DNA from: Methanofollis tationis
GTDB lineage: Archaea > Halobacteriota > Methanomicrobia > Methanomicrobiales > Methanofollaceae
Assembly: GCF_013377755.1 (NCBI RefSeq)
Contig: NZ_JABXWR010000001.1
Location: forward strand, 1,995,104-2,059,103
Direction of reading: 5' to 3'
Length of the DNA: 64,000 nucleotides
A program made the translations under genes and the position numbers. Of the stretch, positions 1-8,991 are shown in pieces. Below the pieces are notes generated by a model. That model worked only from the letters and a program-made list of their open reading frames with translations. It did no database searches and was not told where the DNA came from. How positions within the stretch are numbered: the first letter of the stretch is position 1; the number at the start of each line of letters is the position of its first letter.

Positions 1-478
1 CATAGCGCCGCGCCGTCCGGTCGGTCTTGGGGTCGGCGCTGTAGATGCCGTCGACCGAGGTGCCGTTGATGATGAGGTCGGCCCCGACACTCTCGGCGAG
101 CACCGCCGATACTGCGTCGGTCGTCTGCCCGGGGGTGACGCCGCCCATGACGACGATCTTTCCTGACTCGCCGTACTCCCGCGCCTGCTGGTACGAGGTG
201 GCGATGCAGGGATATGCGGCATTGCCAAGGGCGTAGCAGAGGAGCGAGGCGTTGATCCTGGTGATCATGATCCCGATCTCGTCGGAGGCCGCCTCGTTGA
301 TCCCGAGCGAGCGGGCGACGCCGATATACCGCCGCGCCTCGCCGCCGCCGCCGACGACGACGAACACCTGCCCCCGCCTGGCCATCTGTTTCAAAACCTC
401 TGCATACTCGGGGATTGTGTGGGATTCAAGGGCTGGTACAAGTATTGAGCCGCCCAGAGAGAGTACGATCTTTTTCAT
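1..478 (-). CDS. pyrH: UMP kinase (uridylate kinase), 3' end outside window
   Basis: Phosphorylates UMP to UDP in pyrimidine nucleotide synthesis; cytosolic amino-acid-kinase fold. Read on the minus strand from ATG at 478, the protein begins MKKIVLSLGGSILVP, the nucleotide-binding Gly-rich start of archaeal UMP kinases. It continues with VFVVVGGGGEARRYI, a second Gly-rich loop, and a segment ending GADLIINGTSVDGIYSADPK near the left edge, typical of the family's UMP/ATP-binding part. About 159 of the usual roughly 225 residues are present; the C-terminus lies beyond base 1. It is divergent from the radical SAM gene at 581, with about 100 bp between the two starts. Identification by eye is strong; the missing C-terminus cannot be checked. 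Confidence 0.93.
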   Translation of the reverse strand, partial: MKKIVLSLGGSILVPALESHTIPEYAEVLKQMARRGQVFVVVGGGGEARRYIGVARSLGINEAASDEIGIMITRINASLLCYALGNAAYPCIATSYQQAREYGESGKIVVMGGVTPGQTTDAVSAVLAESVGADLIINGTSVDGIYSADPKTDRTARRY

Positions 479-504
479 GCTGATCCAACCTTATCCGTTT
501 GATA

Positions 505-575
505 ATGACTCACATATATCTTGTTGATACCTGCCGTCAATGCCAATACCTTTAACCTCTTCCCTGCCCCAGGCA
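505..575. promoter_or_regulatory. Divergent promoter region between pyrH and the radical SAM gene
   Basis: Two AT-rich boxes lie between the divergent genes. On the minus strand a GATATATG-type box near 511-520 sits about 35 bp ahead of the pyrH ATG. On the plus strand an AATACCTTTAAC stretch at about 545-556 sits about 30 bp ahead of the ATG at 581. Both distances fit archaeal TATA boxes giving leaderless or short-leader messages. Assigned by spacing and composition only. Confidence 0.4.
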
Positions 576-580
576 GGCAT

Positions 581-1591
581 ATGCATGAAGCGCACCAGTA
601 TGAGCGTATCGGGGACGGTACGGTGCGGTGCTCGCTCTGCGCCCACCGCTGCACGATCGCCGATGGAAAACACGGGATCTGCGGTGTGCGCATCAACCGC
701 GGCGGCACGCTCTACGCCGCCACCTTCGGAAAGGTCGTTTCCGAGGCGGTGGACCCCATCGAGAAAAAACCGCTCTTTCATTTCCTTCCCGGGACGCTCT
801 CCTACTCGCTCGGGAGCGTGGGCTGCAATTTCCGGTGCCAGCACTGCCAGAACTGGGAGATCTCGCAGGCCGGCCTTGAAGACCTCCCGCTGATGACGAT
901 CAACCCTGAAGAAGGGGTGGAACGGGCGCTCGCATCGAGGTCGGCCAGCATTGCCTGGACCTATAACGAACCGACGATCTGGCACGAGTACCCCCTCGAG
1001 ATGGGGAAGATCGCCAGAGCGCGGGGGCTCCAGACCGTCTATGTGACGAACGGGTATATCACCGAGGAGGCGCTTGCGGAACTCGCTCCCATGCTCGGCG
1101 CCTTCCGGGTCGATCTCAAGGCGTTTTCCGACGACTTTTACCGGAAGGTCTGCAGGGCCAGGCTTCAACCGGTGCTCGACGCCGCGGTCGCCGCGCACGA
1201 ACACCGGATGCATATCGAGACGGTCACGCTGGTGATCCCTGGCCTCAACGACTCTATGGAGGAGATGGAGGCGCTGATCAGGTGGGTGGTCGAGAACCTC
1301 GGCCCGGACACGCCGATGCACTTTACCCGTTTTCACCCGGATTACCATATGCGGGACCGGGAACCGACGCCGTTTGCCCTCCTCGAGCGGATCTACCGGC
1401 GTGCGCGCGAACTCGGCGCGCACTACCCCTATCTCGGCAATGTCCCGCCGGGGCCGTATGAGAACACCCTCTGCCCGTCCTGTGGGTCGCTTCTGATCGA
1501 GCGCTCCGGGTTTATGAGCAGGACAGTCGGGCTTTCGAAGGATCGATGCGGTTCCTGCGGGGAGAGGATACCCGGTGTCTTCCCGGCCTGA
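581..1591 (+). CDS. amrS: AmmeMemoRadiSam-system radical SAM enzyme
   Basis: Radical S-adenosylmethionine enzyme of the family that co-occurs with AMMECR1 and MEMO1 proteins; the substrate of the family is not settled. The CX3CX2C cluster motif CNFRCQHC is at residues 82-89, preceded by GTLSYSLGSVG, and a pyruvate-formate-lyase-activase-like body follows (WTYNEPTIWHEY, YVTNGYITEEAL, VDLKAF). Extra cysteine pairs flank it: CSLCAHRC near the N-terminus and CPSCGSLL/CGSCG at the C-terminus, as is usual in this family. I chose ATG 581 rather than the in-frame TTG at 521 because a TATA-like box lies about 30 bp upstream and family members start near here. The 3' end overlaps the next gene by 17 bp, so the two are probably co-translated. 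The partner genes are not in this window. Confidence 0.88.
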   Translation: MHEAHQYERIGDGTVRCSLCAHRCTIADGKHGICGVRINRGGTLYAATFGKVVSEAVDPIEKKPLFHFLPGTLSYSLGSVGCNFRCQHCQNWEISQAGLEDLPLMTINPEEGVERALASRSASIAWTYNEPTIWHEYPLEMGKIARARGLQTVYVTNGYITEEALAELAPMLGAFRVDLKAFSDDFYRKVCRARLQPVLDAAVAAHEHRMHIETVTLVIPGLNDSMEEMEALIRWVVENLGPDTPMHFTRFHPDYHMRDREPTPFALLERIYRRARELGAHYPYLGNVPPGPYENTLCPSCGSLLIERSGFMSRTVGLSKDRCGSCGERIPGVFPA

Positions 1592-2078
1592 GGGTCGTGC
1601 GCGATTTGTCGCCGACCGGATGCTCGGGACCCTGACCCGGTACCTCAGGCTGATGGGCTACGACACCCTCAGCGCGAACGCCCTCTCTCCGGGCAACCCG
1701 CGCGAGGATACGGTCCTCCTCTCGATCGCCGTCTCTGACGGGCGTATCCTCTTAACCCGCGACGCCGAACTGGCGCGGCGGGGCGGAGAGCGGGCGGTCT
1801 ATCTCGCTTCGGAGGATCCGACCGAACAGGTGCGCCATCTTGTGGCGATGGGTCTTGTCGTGCCGTCTCTGCGGTTCGACCGCTGCTCCCTCTGCAATAC
1901 GCCTCTTCGGCCGGCGAAAAAACGGGAGGTCGAGGGTGCGGATTATGCGCCGAAAGAGCGGCAGGGGCTCTCGTTTTACTGGTGTCCCCTCTGCCGCCGC
2001 CTCTACTGGGAGGGCTCGCATACGCGGCGCATCCGCCGGCAGATCCAGGACGCCGTCCCTGACCTCAGGGCTGATTGA
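1575..2078 (+). CDS. Mut7-C (DUF82) domain protein with zinc-ribbon tail
   Basis: 167 residues. Residues about 9-90 (FVADRMLGTLTRYLRLMGYD, LLSIAVSDGRILLTRD) match the Mut7-C/DUF82 fold, a PIN-like putative RNase domain. The C-terminal half has paired cysteines (CSLCNTPL and, about 30 residues on, CPLCRRLYW) forming a probable zinc ribbon, also typical of the family. Aspartates in the N-terminal VADRM and LLTRDAELA segments are the expected acidic positions. Translation starts at GTG 1575 inside the radical SAM gene; the next in-frame ATG (1620) would remove the conserved VADRM motif. The family is presumed to act on RNA, but no substrate can be named from the sequence. Its 3' end overlaps the convergent lipoprotein gene by 14 bp. 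Confidence 0.85.
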   Translation: MSSRPEGRARFVADRMLGTLTRYLRLMGYDTLSANALSPGNPREDTVLLSIAVSDGRILLTRDAELARRGGERAVYLASEDPTEQVRHLVAMGLVVPSLRFDRCSLCNTPLRPAKKREVEGADYAPKERQGLSFYWCPLCRRLYWEGSHTRRIRRQIQDAVPDLRAD

Positions 2079-2487
2079 AGATCACGCCGGTCTCGACCCG
2101 GTAGGCCCGCGCCGGGTCGGCGTTGCTGAGGGTGATATCAAAGATCTTTGTATCTCCGGGCATGAACCGTTCGATATACTGGTTTTTCGTGTCTGTGATC
2201 CTGTTCGCCTCCTCGTCGATGAGGGTGACCGTGATCACGACGCCCCGGCCCTCGATCGCTCCCTGGTTCTCCGCCTTGATCCGGGCGGTGAAGACGAATG
2301 GTCGGTCAGGACTGTAGCGGGGGGTGAGGGACGCAACCGTAACGACAATGTCGGGTTCTTCGCTGCCTGCCGGTGCCGGGGTGGCCGCGGTCGTCGGTGC
2401 CGGCGATCCTTCGGGCGGCGGGGCTGAGCACCCGGCCGCACAGGCAGCGGTCAGAATCAGGAGGAGGAGTATGGCTGTTCTGCGCAT
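2065..2487 (-). CDS. Small secreted lipoprotein of unknown function
   Basis: 140 residues. A hydrophobic signal peptide (RRTAILLLLILTAACAAGC) ends in a lipobox-like AAGC, giving a probable lipidated Cys at about residue 20. A Pro/Thr/Ala-rich linker follows to about residue 42. The mature part (IVVTVASLTPRYSPDRPFVF, then IERFMPGDTKIFDITL) looks like a small beta-sandwich of the FxLYD/CARDB kind found in archaeal envelope proteins. It probably faces outward, tethered to the membrane. Convergent with the Mut7-C gene, overlapping by 14 bp. No catalytic motif is visible; function unknown. Confidence 0.75.
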   Translation of the reverse strand: MRRTAILLLLILTAACAAGCSAPPPEGSPAPTTAATPAPAGSEEPDIVVTVASLTPRYSPDRPFVFTARIKAENQGAIEGRGVVITVTLIDEEANRITDTKNQYIERFMPGDTKIFDITLSNADPARAYRVETGVIFNQP

Positions 2488-2527
2488 ACATCTATTTCAT
2501 ATTTTCGATATATGAACGATATGATTT

Positions 2528-3202
2528 TTATTTCTGTGCCATTGCACTCCAGTAATCATATTCGTGCTTCCAACGTTCTTTGTTTGCGGTGACGAGCGTT
2601 TTCATCCTCTCTGCCATCTCCGCGTGGAACGCTTCCTGGTCCGGGTACGCCCTCCCCTCTGCGATCGCTGCGGCGAGGTCCTGCCCGAGCCTGAATGCCT
2701 GCGCCTCCGCAATAAAGAGCGCTTCAGCGTCGGCGCCGATATCGACGGCGACGGCGCCGACCGTGTCGGCCCCGAGCACCCTGAGCACGCCATTGAGGTA
2801 GTTCGCCACATCGCCTGCACCTGATCCGCCTGCGGTCGAGACTGCGCAGCCGTATTTTCCGACGAACCGCTGGCAGTGGATCGCATCTGCCATCCTGTCC
2901 AGCAGCACCTTCAACTGCGCGGTCACGTTGTTGATGTAATTTGGCGAGCCCAGGACGATCCCGTCGGCCGCGATCATTTTTCCGAGGGTCTCTTTATAGT
3001 CGTCCTTCTTCGGACACTCGCCCTGGTCGTAACAGAGCGTGCACCCCGTGCAGAACCTGATGTCGAGGGCCGCCGCGTCGATCCGCTCCACGCTGGCCCC
3101 GGCCTCCTGTGCTCCCCTGAGGACGGCGTCCAGAAGCGTGCCTGTCCTGCTCTCCCGCCCGCGCGGGCTTCCGTTGATCCCGACGATCTTCATCTCAATC
3201 AT
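2528..3202 (-). CDS. Iron-sulfur flavoprotein / NADPH-dependent FMN reductase family
   Basis: 224 residues with a flavodoxin-like fold. The N-terminal KIVGINGSPRG is the FMN-phosphate loop and GSPNYINNVTAQLKVLLDR the second flavin loop. The motif C51-x2-C54-x2-C57-x5-C63 (CTGCTLCYDQGEC) is the compact cysteine motif that binds a [4Fe-4S] cluster in archaeal iron-sulfur flavoproteins, which move electrons from ferredoxin to small acceptors such as O2, peroxide or quinones. The start is at 3202; MKIVGIN at 3193 is an equally possible start. It is a single gene with no evident operon partner. The redox partner is inferred from the family only. Confidence 0.86.
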   Translation of the reverse strand: MIEMKIVGINGSPRGRESRTGTLLDAVLRGAQEAGASVERIDAAALDIRFCTGCTLCYDQGECPKKDDYKETLGKMIAADGIVLGSPNYINNVTAQLKVLLDRMADAIHCQRFVGKYGCAVSTAGGSGAGDVANYLNGVLRVLGADTVGAVAVDIGADAEALFIAEAQAFRLGQDLAAAIAEGRAYPDQEAFHAEMAERMKTLVTANKERWKHEYDYWSAMAQK

Positions 3203-3595
3203 TGGGGGATGGCGCGGCCTGCCATTTTACATTTTTGCTCCCTGGTGATTCCGCCCATGGGGAGAGGGTCGAAAACCCCGGGGGGGTATGCCAGAGGAAG
3301 GGAGGAAACACTTCTCTCTATCAAAACCGTTTCCCGGGTTTTGTTGCTGTGGCGAACGGTCTGGTGGCCCTTTTTGCGGTATGCCGGTGTTCCTGCAATC
3401 GCCCGTGCATCCCTGGCTCCGGGGGGTACGGTCGGGGGAACTGCCAGGTCTGATCTGCATTATTATACCCGGTTCTGGATTTTATGCCTGAACTGTGCGT
3501 ATCTGCTGCGATTCCGGATATTTTGGTGTCATGCATGAGTATTTATACTGAGGGGACAAATGGTTGTTGCAGCATCCCACTGCATAGGTAGCGTA
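3203..3595. other. Intergenic region with promoter for the small zinc protein
   Basis: No convincing gene. A TATA-like box, AGTATTTATACTG, at about 3538-3550 lies about 45-55 bp ahead of the ATG at 3596 and is the likely promoter of the next gene. The rest (3203-3535) shows nothing I can assign; short open frames here lack codon structure. Confidence 0.5.
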
Positions 3596-3778
3596 ATGTA
3601 CGGCAACAGATTTGGTGGCCAGAGGGGTGGAGACAACTTCTCCCGCGGCCCCCGCGATATGCACAAGGCAGTCTGTTCTGACTGCGGTAAAGAATGTGAA
3701 GTGCCCTTCCAGCCGACTGAGGGGAGACCTGTCTATTGCCGGGAGTGCCTTCCCAAGCATAGGAAACCCAGGTACTAA
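3596..3778 (+). CDS. Small CxxC-x-CxxC zinc-binding protein
   Basis: 60 residues from ATG 3596 (MYGNRFGG). A Gly/Arg-rich N-terminus is followed by CSDCGKECEVPF, a short spacer and YCRECLPKH, the pattern of the small archaeal/bacterial 'CxxC-x17-CxxC' family, probably binding one zinc ion. The last residues are basic (KHRKPRY), so RNA or protein binding is plausible but not shown. The ORF extends to an ATG at 3560, but AGGT sits about 6 nt before ATG 3596 and the Gly-rich start matches the family. It is followed by a T-rich run just after the stop (3779-3790), a plausible archaeal terminator. Confidence 0.75.
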   Translation: MYGNRFGGQRGGDNFSRGPRDMHKAVCSDCGKECEVPFQPTEGRPVYCRECLPKHRKPRY

Positions 3779-4514
3779 TTTTTTTTCTTTTGTTATGCCC
3801 GAAGCCGGGCTTATTCTGTCTGTCCGTTTCCCGGAGTATATGCGTACGGCAATGTTTCCGGTTCTCCTCTGTTTCATGGTGGTGACTCCCGGCACCGGCA
3901 TCTCTTCACGCAAAGAACCAAAGCCCGGATCGAGTCCCGGTTAGCTTCGCAGAATTCGCGCCTGGGGCGTGAGCCTCTCCCGAAAAACCACGCGATCGTC
4001 CGGTATCGCACCCCGCATCTTGTCGTGTACGATCCTCTCCATCATCCAGATTCGCCGGTGGGATGGTTAGACGGGAGTATAGCCCCCCTCCACAATGGTG
4101 AAGAGTCCCTCTTTGAATCATCCGTAGCCTCCCTGCGTGTATGCTCCTCTGGGGCCTTTTTCCGCGCTGTTCCTTTATATCTGTAATTTATGCGCGGCAA
4201 AAAGGTTATTAATCGTTATTCAGACCTTTTAGTGCTATCAAAGCAGATGTTGATTCCTGTTCTGGCTAATATCCTCGATCTGTGGGTTCTGATGGTTTAT
4301 TTTTTATCTATATTTTTACTACTTAATGTGATTTTTAATACAATATTTATGATTAAATATGTATTAAAAATGGGCTTATATCTGGTTTTTAGATAGATTT
4401 TAGTAATAATTGCTCTATATCTATATTGAGGCTTATGGTTGCCTTATTTTAATATTATTTTTTTATAATTGATGATTATAATTTAGCATGAACTGTTAAA
4501 ATATCTAATTTACT
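3779..4514. other. Intergenic region upstream of mcr, no gene recognised
   Basis: The first part begins with an oligo-T run after the preceding stop (terminator-like). From about 4180 the DNA becomes strongly AT-rich. A 68-codon hydrophobic open frame (4190-4396) is probably a by-product of that composition. I see no RNA gene or repeat here. Confidence 0.5.
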
Positions 4515-4662
4515 TAGGAAATTTTATATGTGGCTTCCTGAAAACATCTAATGTCCCAATTCGGGGCTTGCAGGTAGTACGCTCCGGGATTTGTTCCGGT
4601 TAGCCGGCCTGAATCCTATGGGAACGTTTCTTCCTGCGCAAAGGGTAAAAGGATGAACTGAT
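4515..4662 (+). promoter_or_regulatory. mcr operon promoter, 5' leader and ribosome binding site
   Basis: An archaeal TATA box (AAATTTTATATG) at about 4519-4531 sits in AT-rich DNA. Initiation 25 bp downstream would give a leader of about 110 nt. The leader contains inverted pairs able to fold, such as CTCCGGGATTTGTTCCGG at about 4580-4597, followed by GTTAGCCGG. The ribosome site AAAGGATGAAC ends about 6 nt before ATG 4663. A structured leader of this length is notable for a very highly expressed operon. The transcription start is inferred from spacing. Confidence 0.6.
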
Positions 4663-5985
4663 ATGGCAGCATATTCAGAAACAATCGATCTCTATTCAGA
4701 TGATGGGAAGCTGCTGAAAAGCGGCGTCACCCTCGATAAGATCAGCCCGCTGGTGAACCCCGCGACCAGCAAGATCATCGACCTGACGAAGAGAACGATT
4801 AATGTAAACCTCGGGGGCATTCAGAATGCTCTCAAGACCGGAAAGCTTGGAAAGGGCAAGAGCAAGATCCGGGGCCGTGAACTCGACCTCGCCATCATGG
4901 AGAACAAGGACGCCATCGTCGCCAGGATCAAGGAGATGGTGCAGGTCGAGGAGGGTGACGATACCGAGATCCTCGAGTTCAACAATGGTCAGCTCCTGCT
5001 CGTTCAGGTTCCAAAGAAGCGCCTGATGAACGCCGCCACCTACGACGCGGCAATCACCGCCGTCGCCTCGGCGACCACCTATGCGATCGTTGACCAGTTC
5101 AACATCGACGCCTTCAACGCATCGACCGTCAAGGCCGCATGCTGGGGCGGCTACCCGCACACCATGGACATGGAAGGCGCACTCGTCTCCTCTATCCTGT
5201 CCATCCCGCAGAACAACGAAGGTATCGGCTTTGCCCTGCGCAACGTCCCGGTCAACCACGTTGTCATGATGACCGGCAGGAACTCTCTCCAGGGCGTCGC
5301 TCTCGCCTCGACCCTCGAGACCGCCGGTGAGTTCGAGATGGGCGCCGCCATCGGTGCCTTCGAGCGCTACCAGCTCCTCTCTTACGCCTACCAGGGCCTC
5401 AACGCCAACAACATGGTCTACGACCTTGTCAAGGCAAACGGCGAGACCGGCACCGTCGGCTCTGTCGTCCAGTCCCTGGTCGAGCGTGCGATCGAGGACA
5501 AGGTCATCCTGCCCGGCAAGAAGGGCGGCTACTTCCAGTTCTACGACACCAAGGACCCGATGCTCTGGAACGCCTATGTTGCAGCCGGCTCCCTCGCCGC
5601 CACCATCGTCAACTGTGGTGCCGGCCGGTTCGCCCAGGCTGTCTCCTCGACCCTGCTGTACTTCAACGACCTCATTGAGCACGAGACCGGCCTGCCCTCC
5701 TGCGACTTCGGCCGCATGATGGGTACCGCCGTCGGTTTCTCGTTCTTCAGCCACTCGATCTACGGTGGCGGCGGTCCGGGTATCTTCAACGGCAACCACG
5801 TCGTTACCAGGCACGCCAACGGCGTCGCCATCCCGTGTGTGGTCGCCGCCTGCGCCCTCGATGCCGGCACCCAGATGTTCACGCCCGAAGGCACCTCCAA
5901 GGTGATGGGCGAGACCTATGGCAAGATCGATGTGTTCAACAAGCCGATGGACCAGATCGCCAAGGGCGTTGATCTTATTGCCTGA
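4663..5985 (+). CDS. mcrB: Methyl-coenzyme M reductase I, beta subunit
   Basis: Beta subunit of the (alpha-beta-gamma)2 enzyme that makes methane from methyl-coenzyme M and coenzyme B; cytosolic. 440 residues, full length for McrB. The N-terminal SETIDLYSDDGKLLKSGV and the C-terminal SIYGGGGPGIFNGNHVVTRH region, which helps form the F430/coenzyme B channel, are both present and typical. AAGGATG upstream supports ATG 4663. First gene of the operon; its stop overlaps the start of mcrD. Codon use is strongly biased to C/G endings, as expected for a highly expressed gene. Confidence 0.98.
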   Translation: MAAYSETIDLYSDDGKLLKSGVTLDKISPLVNPATSKIIDLTKRTINVNLGGIQNALKTGKLGKGKSKIRGRELDLAIMENKDAIVARIKEMVQVEEGDDTEILEFNNGQLLLVQVPKKRLMNAATYDAAITAVASATTYAIVDQFNIDAFNASTVKAACWGGYPHTMDMEGALVSSILSIPQNNEGIGFALRNVPVNHVVMMTGRNSLQGVALASTLETAGEFEMGAAIGAFERYQLLSYAYQGLNANNMVYDLVKANGETGTVGSVVQSLVERAIEDKVILPGKKGGYFQFYDTKDPMLWNAYVAAGSLAATIVNCGAGRFAQAVSSTLLYFNDLIEHETGLPSCDFGRMMGTAVGFSFFSHSIYGGGGPGIFNGNHVVTRHANGVAIPCVVAACALDAGTQMFTPEGTSKVMGETYGKIDVFNKPMDQIAKGVDLIA

Positions 5986-6505
5986 TTCAGCCTTCCCCCA
6001 GTGCAGGATCGTTCCCCTGAGGCTTCTCTCGCCCACAACGGCAGAGCGGCTTCTCACCCGGATTGCAGGGATCCCGGGAGTCCGGCGGATCGTGCTTAAC
6101 GGTCCCGGCCTCCCGGCCACCGTCCCGTACGGCCCGGCGAGAGGCTCGGCCAACCCCAATACCAACAGGCGAACGATCCAGGTCTGCGGTGCCGCATTCG
6201 AGATGAAGATCCAGACTGGCACGGTCACCCTCGAAGTCGAGGACGAAGAGACGATCAGGGCGGTGAAGGCGCTCTGCGACGAGTTCTTCACCATGATGCC
6301 CTATCGCCTCCAGACCGGCCGGTTCATGAAGAGCAGTCCCACCATGGTGGACTATGCACGCTATGGGCCCAATGCCGATGGGCGTGTCATCGGACTCTCT
6401 GATCCCAGAAAACGGGACGGACCGATCATCATCCCGGCAGCGCAGAGCGGGGGAAGTCTGTCTGACAATATGCAGATGGAAAATACACCAGATTCATTCA
6501 ATTGA
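5978..6505 (+). CDS. mcrD: MCR operon protein D
   Basis: Accessory protein encoded in mcr operons and implicated in assembly or activation of MCR, not a subunit of the mature enzyme. The sequence matches McrD: FPQCRIVPLRLL at the start, then IPGVRRIVLNGPGLP and TVPYGPARG, and a C-terminal half around FEMKIQTGTVTLEVEDE. No ATG is available near the conserved N-terminus. TTG 5978 fits: it lies about 10 nt after AAGGGCG and overlaps the mcrB stop by 8 bp; TTG 5969 is an alternative. About 175 residues, with a slightly extended, disordered-looking tail (MQMENTPDSFN). The gap to mcrG is only 9 bp, leaving no room for mcrC. Confidence 0.93.
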   Translation: MPDSAFPQCRIVPLRLLSPTTAERLLTRIAGIPGVRRIVLNGPGLPATVPYGPARGSANPNTNRRTIQVCGAAFEMKIQTGTVTLEVEDEETIRAVKALCDEFFTMMPYRLQTGRFMKSSPTMVDYARYGPNADGRVIGLSDPRKRDGPIIIPAAQSGGSLSDNMQMENTPDSFN

Positions 6506-6514
6506 GGTGACAAA

Positions 6515-7279
6515 ATGGCATACACACCACAGTATGGTCCGGGTACCTCTGTCGTTGCCCAGAACCGGCGCAACCAGATGAACCCCACCTATGAACTCTC
6601 GAAACTTCGTTCAGTTACTGACGAGGACGTCGTCCTGGTTCTCGGCCACCGCGCCCCGGGCGCGGCCTACCCGACCGCCCACCCGCCCCTTGCCGAGCAG
6701 CAGGAGCCCGCGGACCCGATGCGCAAGCTGGTCAAGCCCACCGAGGGCGCAAAGGCCGGCGACCGCGTCCGCTACGTCCAGTTTGCCGACTCGATGTTCA
6801 ACGCCCCGTCCCAGCCGTACCAGCGCACCTACATGGAGTGCTACCGCTTCCGCGGCATCGACCCCGGCACCCTCTCCGGCCGTCAGATCGTCGAGTGCCG
6901 CGAGCGCGACCTCGACATGTACGCCAAGGACCTCATCGAGACCGAGGTCTTCGACCCGGCGACCGTCTCCTGCCGTGGTGCGACCGTGCACGGTCACTCC
7001 CTCCGTCTCGCAGAAGACGGCATGATGTTCGACGCTCTCCAGCGCTGTGTGCTCGGTGAGGACGGCATCGTCCGCTACGTCAAGGACCAGATCGGCGTTC
7101 CCCTCGACCGCCCGGTCGAGGTCGGCAAGCCCATGGACGCAGCGTGGCTCAAGGAGCACAGCACGATCTTCCACTCCCTTGCCGGGACTGCGCTCCGTGA
7201 AGACCCAGAATACATCGAGTACCTCCAGCGGATCCACTCGCTGAGGACCAAATACGGCTTCATGCCGAAGGAGGAGTGA
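6515..7279 (+). CDS. mcrG: Methyl-coenzyme M reductase I, gamma subunit
   Basis: Gamma subunit of MCR, 254 residues, full length. The start [19 protein letters not shown] and the segments [19 protein letters not shown] and [18 protein letters not shown] are characteristic. ATG 6515 is preceded by GAGGTG 4-9 nt upstream. Placed between mcrD and mcrA as in other methanogens; the mcrA start lies 5 bp after its stop. Expected to contact F430 and coenzyme M in the active-site cavity together with McrA and McrB. Confidence 0.98.
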   Translation: MAYTPQYGPGTSVVAQNRRNQMNPTYELSKLRSVTDEDVVLVLGHRAPGAAYPTAHPPLAEQQEPADPMRKLVKPTEGAKAGDRVRYVQFADSMFNAPSQPYQRTYMECYRFRGIDPGTLSGRQIVECRERDLDMYAKDLIETEVFDPATVSCRGATVHGHSLRLAEDGMMFDALQRCVLGEDGIVRYVKDQIGVPLDRPVEVGKPMDAAWLKEHSTIFHSLAGTALREDPEYIEYLQRIHSLRTKYGFMPKEE

Positions 7280-7284
7280 ATACA

Positions 7285-8991
7285 ATGGCAAAGATTGAGA
7301 GATCCCAGAAGCTTTTCCTGAAAGCACTCAAGGAGAAGTTCCAGGGACAGGACGTCCAGTCCGAGAAGACCGAGTTCTACAAGTTCAACGGCGTCCGCCA
7401 GTCCCCGAGAAAACTTGAGTTCATGAAGGAGTCCCGCTCCATCGAGATGCAGCGCGGTATCTCCATGTACGACCCCGAGCGCTGCCACCTCGGCGGTATC
7501 CCGATGGGCCAGCGCCAGCTGATGACCTACGAGGTCTCCGGCACCGGCGTCTTTGTCGAGGGCGACGACCTGCACTTCGTCAACAACTCTGCGATGCAGC
7601 AGATGTGGGACGAGATCCGCCGGACCGTCATCGTCGGCATGGACATGGCCCACGCCACCCTGCAGAAGCGTCTGGGCAAGGAAGTCACCCCCGAGACGAT
7701 CAACGAGTACCTGCACATCCTCAACCACGCCATGCCCGGCGGTGCGGTTGTCCAGGAGCACATGGTCGAGACCCACCCGGCGCTCACCGACGACTGCTAC
7801 GTGAAGGTCTTCACCGGCGACGACGAACTCGCTGACGAGATCGACGCCCAGTACCTGATCAACATCGAGAAGCTCTTCCCGAAGAAGCAGGCCGAGGAGC
7901 TCAAGGCCGAGGTCGGCAAGTCGATGTTCCAGGCAATCCACATCCCGTCCATCGTTTCCCGCACCTGCGACGGTGGTACCACCTCCCGGTGGTCTGCAAT
8001 GCAGATCGGTATGTCCTTCATCGCCGCGTACCGCATGTGCGCCGGTGAAGCAGCAGTCGCCGACCTCTCCTACGCTGCAAAGCACGCCGGCGTCATCCAG
8101 ATGGGTTCCATCCTTCCGGCCCGCCGTGCACGCGGCCCGAACGAGCCCGGTGGCATCAAATTCGGCCACTTTGCCGACATGATCCAGGCCGACCGCAAGT
8201 ACCCCAACGACCCCGCAAGGGCGTCCCTTGAGATCGTCGGTGCAGGCACGATGCTCTTCGACCAGATCTGGCTCGGATCGTACATGTCCGGCGGTGTCGG
8301 TTTCACCCAGTATGCGACCGCCGCGTACACCGACAACATCCTCGATGAGTTCACCTACTATGGTATGGACTACATCAAGGACAAGTACAACGTCGACTGG
8401 CGGAACCCGTCCGCAGCAGACAGAGTCAAGCCGACCCAGGACGTCGTCAACGACATCGCCACCGAAGTCACGGTGAACGCGATGGAGCAGTACGAGCAGT
8501 TCCCGACCATGATGGAGGACCACTTCGGCGGGTCCCAGCGTGCCGGTGTCATCGCCGCCGCGTCCGGCCTTTCCGTCGGTATCGCTACCGGCAACTCGAA
8601 CGCCGGTCTCAACGGCTGGTACCTCTCCATGATCATCCACAAGGACGCATGGAGCCGTCTCGGCTTCTTCGGCTACGACCTGCAGGACCAGTGCGGTTCG
8701 GCAAACTCCCTCTCCATGGAGCCCGACCGCGGTCTGATGGGCGAACTGCGTGGTCCGAACTACCCGAACTACGCAATGAACGTCGGTCACCAGGGCGAGT
8801 ACGCCGCTATCGTTGGCAGCTCCCACTATGGCCGTGGCGATGCGTTCTCCCTCGAGCCCCTGATCAAGATCACCTTCGCGGACCCCTCGCTGAAGTTCGA
8901 CTTTGCCGAACCCAGGCGCGAGTTCGCCAAGGGCGCGATCAGAGAGTTCATGCCTGCGGGCGAGCGCTCCCTGATCATCCCGGCCCGGTAA
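7285..8991 (+). CDS. mcrA: Methyl-coenzyme M reductase I, alpha subunit
   Basis: Catalytic alpha subunit, 568 residues from ATG 7285 ([11 protein letters not shown]); GGAGG just upstream supports it over the in-frame GTG at 7276. The McrA signature [20 protein letters not shown] is intact. By alignment spacing to the characterised Methanothermobacter enzyme, the modified positions are present: His267 (N-methyl-His), Arg281 (5-methyl-Arg), Gln418 (2-methyl-Gln), Gly463 (thioglycine, in GYDLQDQC), Asp468 and Cys470 (S-methyl-Cys). Whether each is modified here is inferred. Last gene of the operon; a T-rich stretch after the stop (about 9006-9013) may end transcription. This is the standard marker gene for methanogens and supports a Methanomicrobiales host. 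Confidence 0.99.
   Translation: MAKIERSQKLFLKALKEKFQGQDVQSEKTEFYKFNGVRQSPRKLEFMKESRSIEMQRGISMYDPERCHLGGIPMGQRQLMTYEVSGTGVFVEGDDLHFVNNSAMQQMWDEIRRTVIVGMDMAHATLQKRLGKEVTPETINEYLHILNHAMPGGAVVQEHMVETHPALTDDCYVKVFTGDDELADEIDAQYLINIEKLFPKKQAEELKAEVGKSMFQAIHIPSIVSRTCDGGTTSRWSAMQIGMSFIAAYRMCAGEAAVADLSYAAKHAGVIQMGSILPARRARGPNEPGGIKFGHFADMIQADRKYPNDPARASLEIVGAGTMLFDQIWLGSYMSGGVGFTQYATAAYTDNILDEFTYYGMDYIKDKYNVDWRNPSAADRVKPTQDVVNDIATEVTVNAMEQYEQFPTMMEDHFGGSQRAGVIAAASGLSVGIATGNSNAGLNGWYLSMIIHKDAWSRLGFFGYDLQDQCGSANSLSMEPDRGLMGELRGPNYPNYAMNVGHQGEYAAIVGSSHYGRGDAFSLEPLIKITFADPSLKFDFAEPRREFAKGAIREFMPAGERSLIIPAR

Noticed and set aside
4190-4396. 68-codon hydrophobic open frame upstream of mcr
   Set aside because: AT-rich DNA encodes hydrophobic residues by default; no ribosome site, no family likeness, and it lies in the mcr upstream region.
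4696-8826. Long minus-strand frames (532 and 583 codons) opposite mcrB and mcrA
   Set aside because: Antisense shadows produced by the strong C/G third-position bias of the mcr genes.
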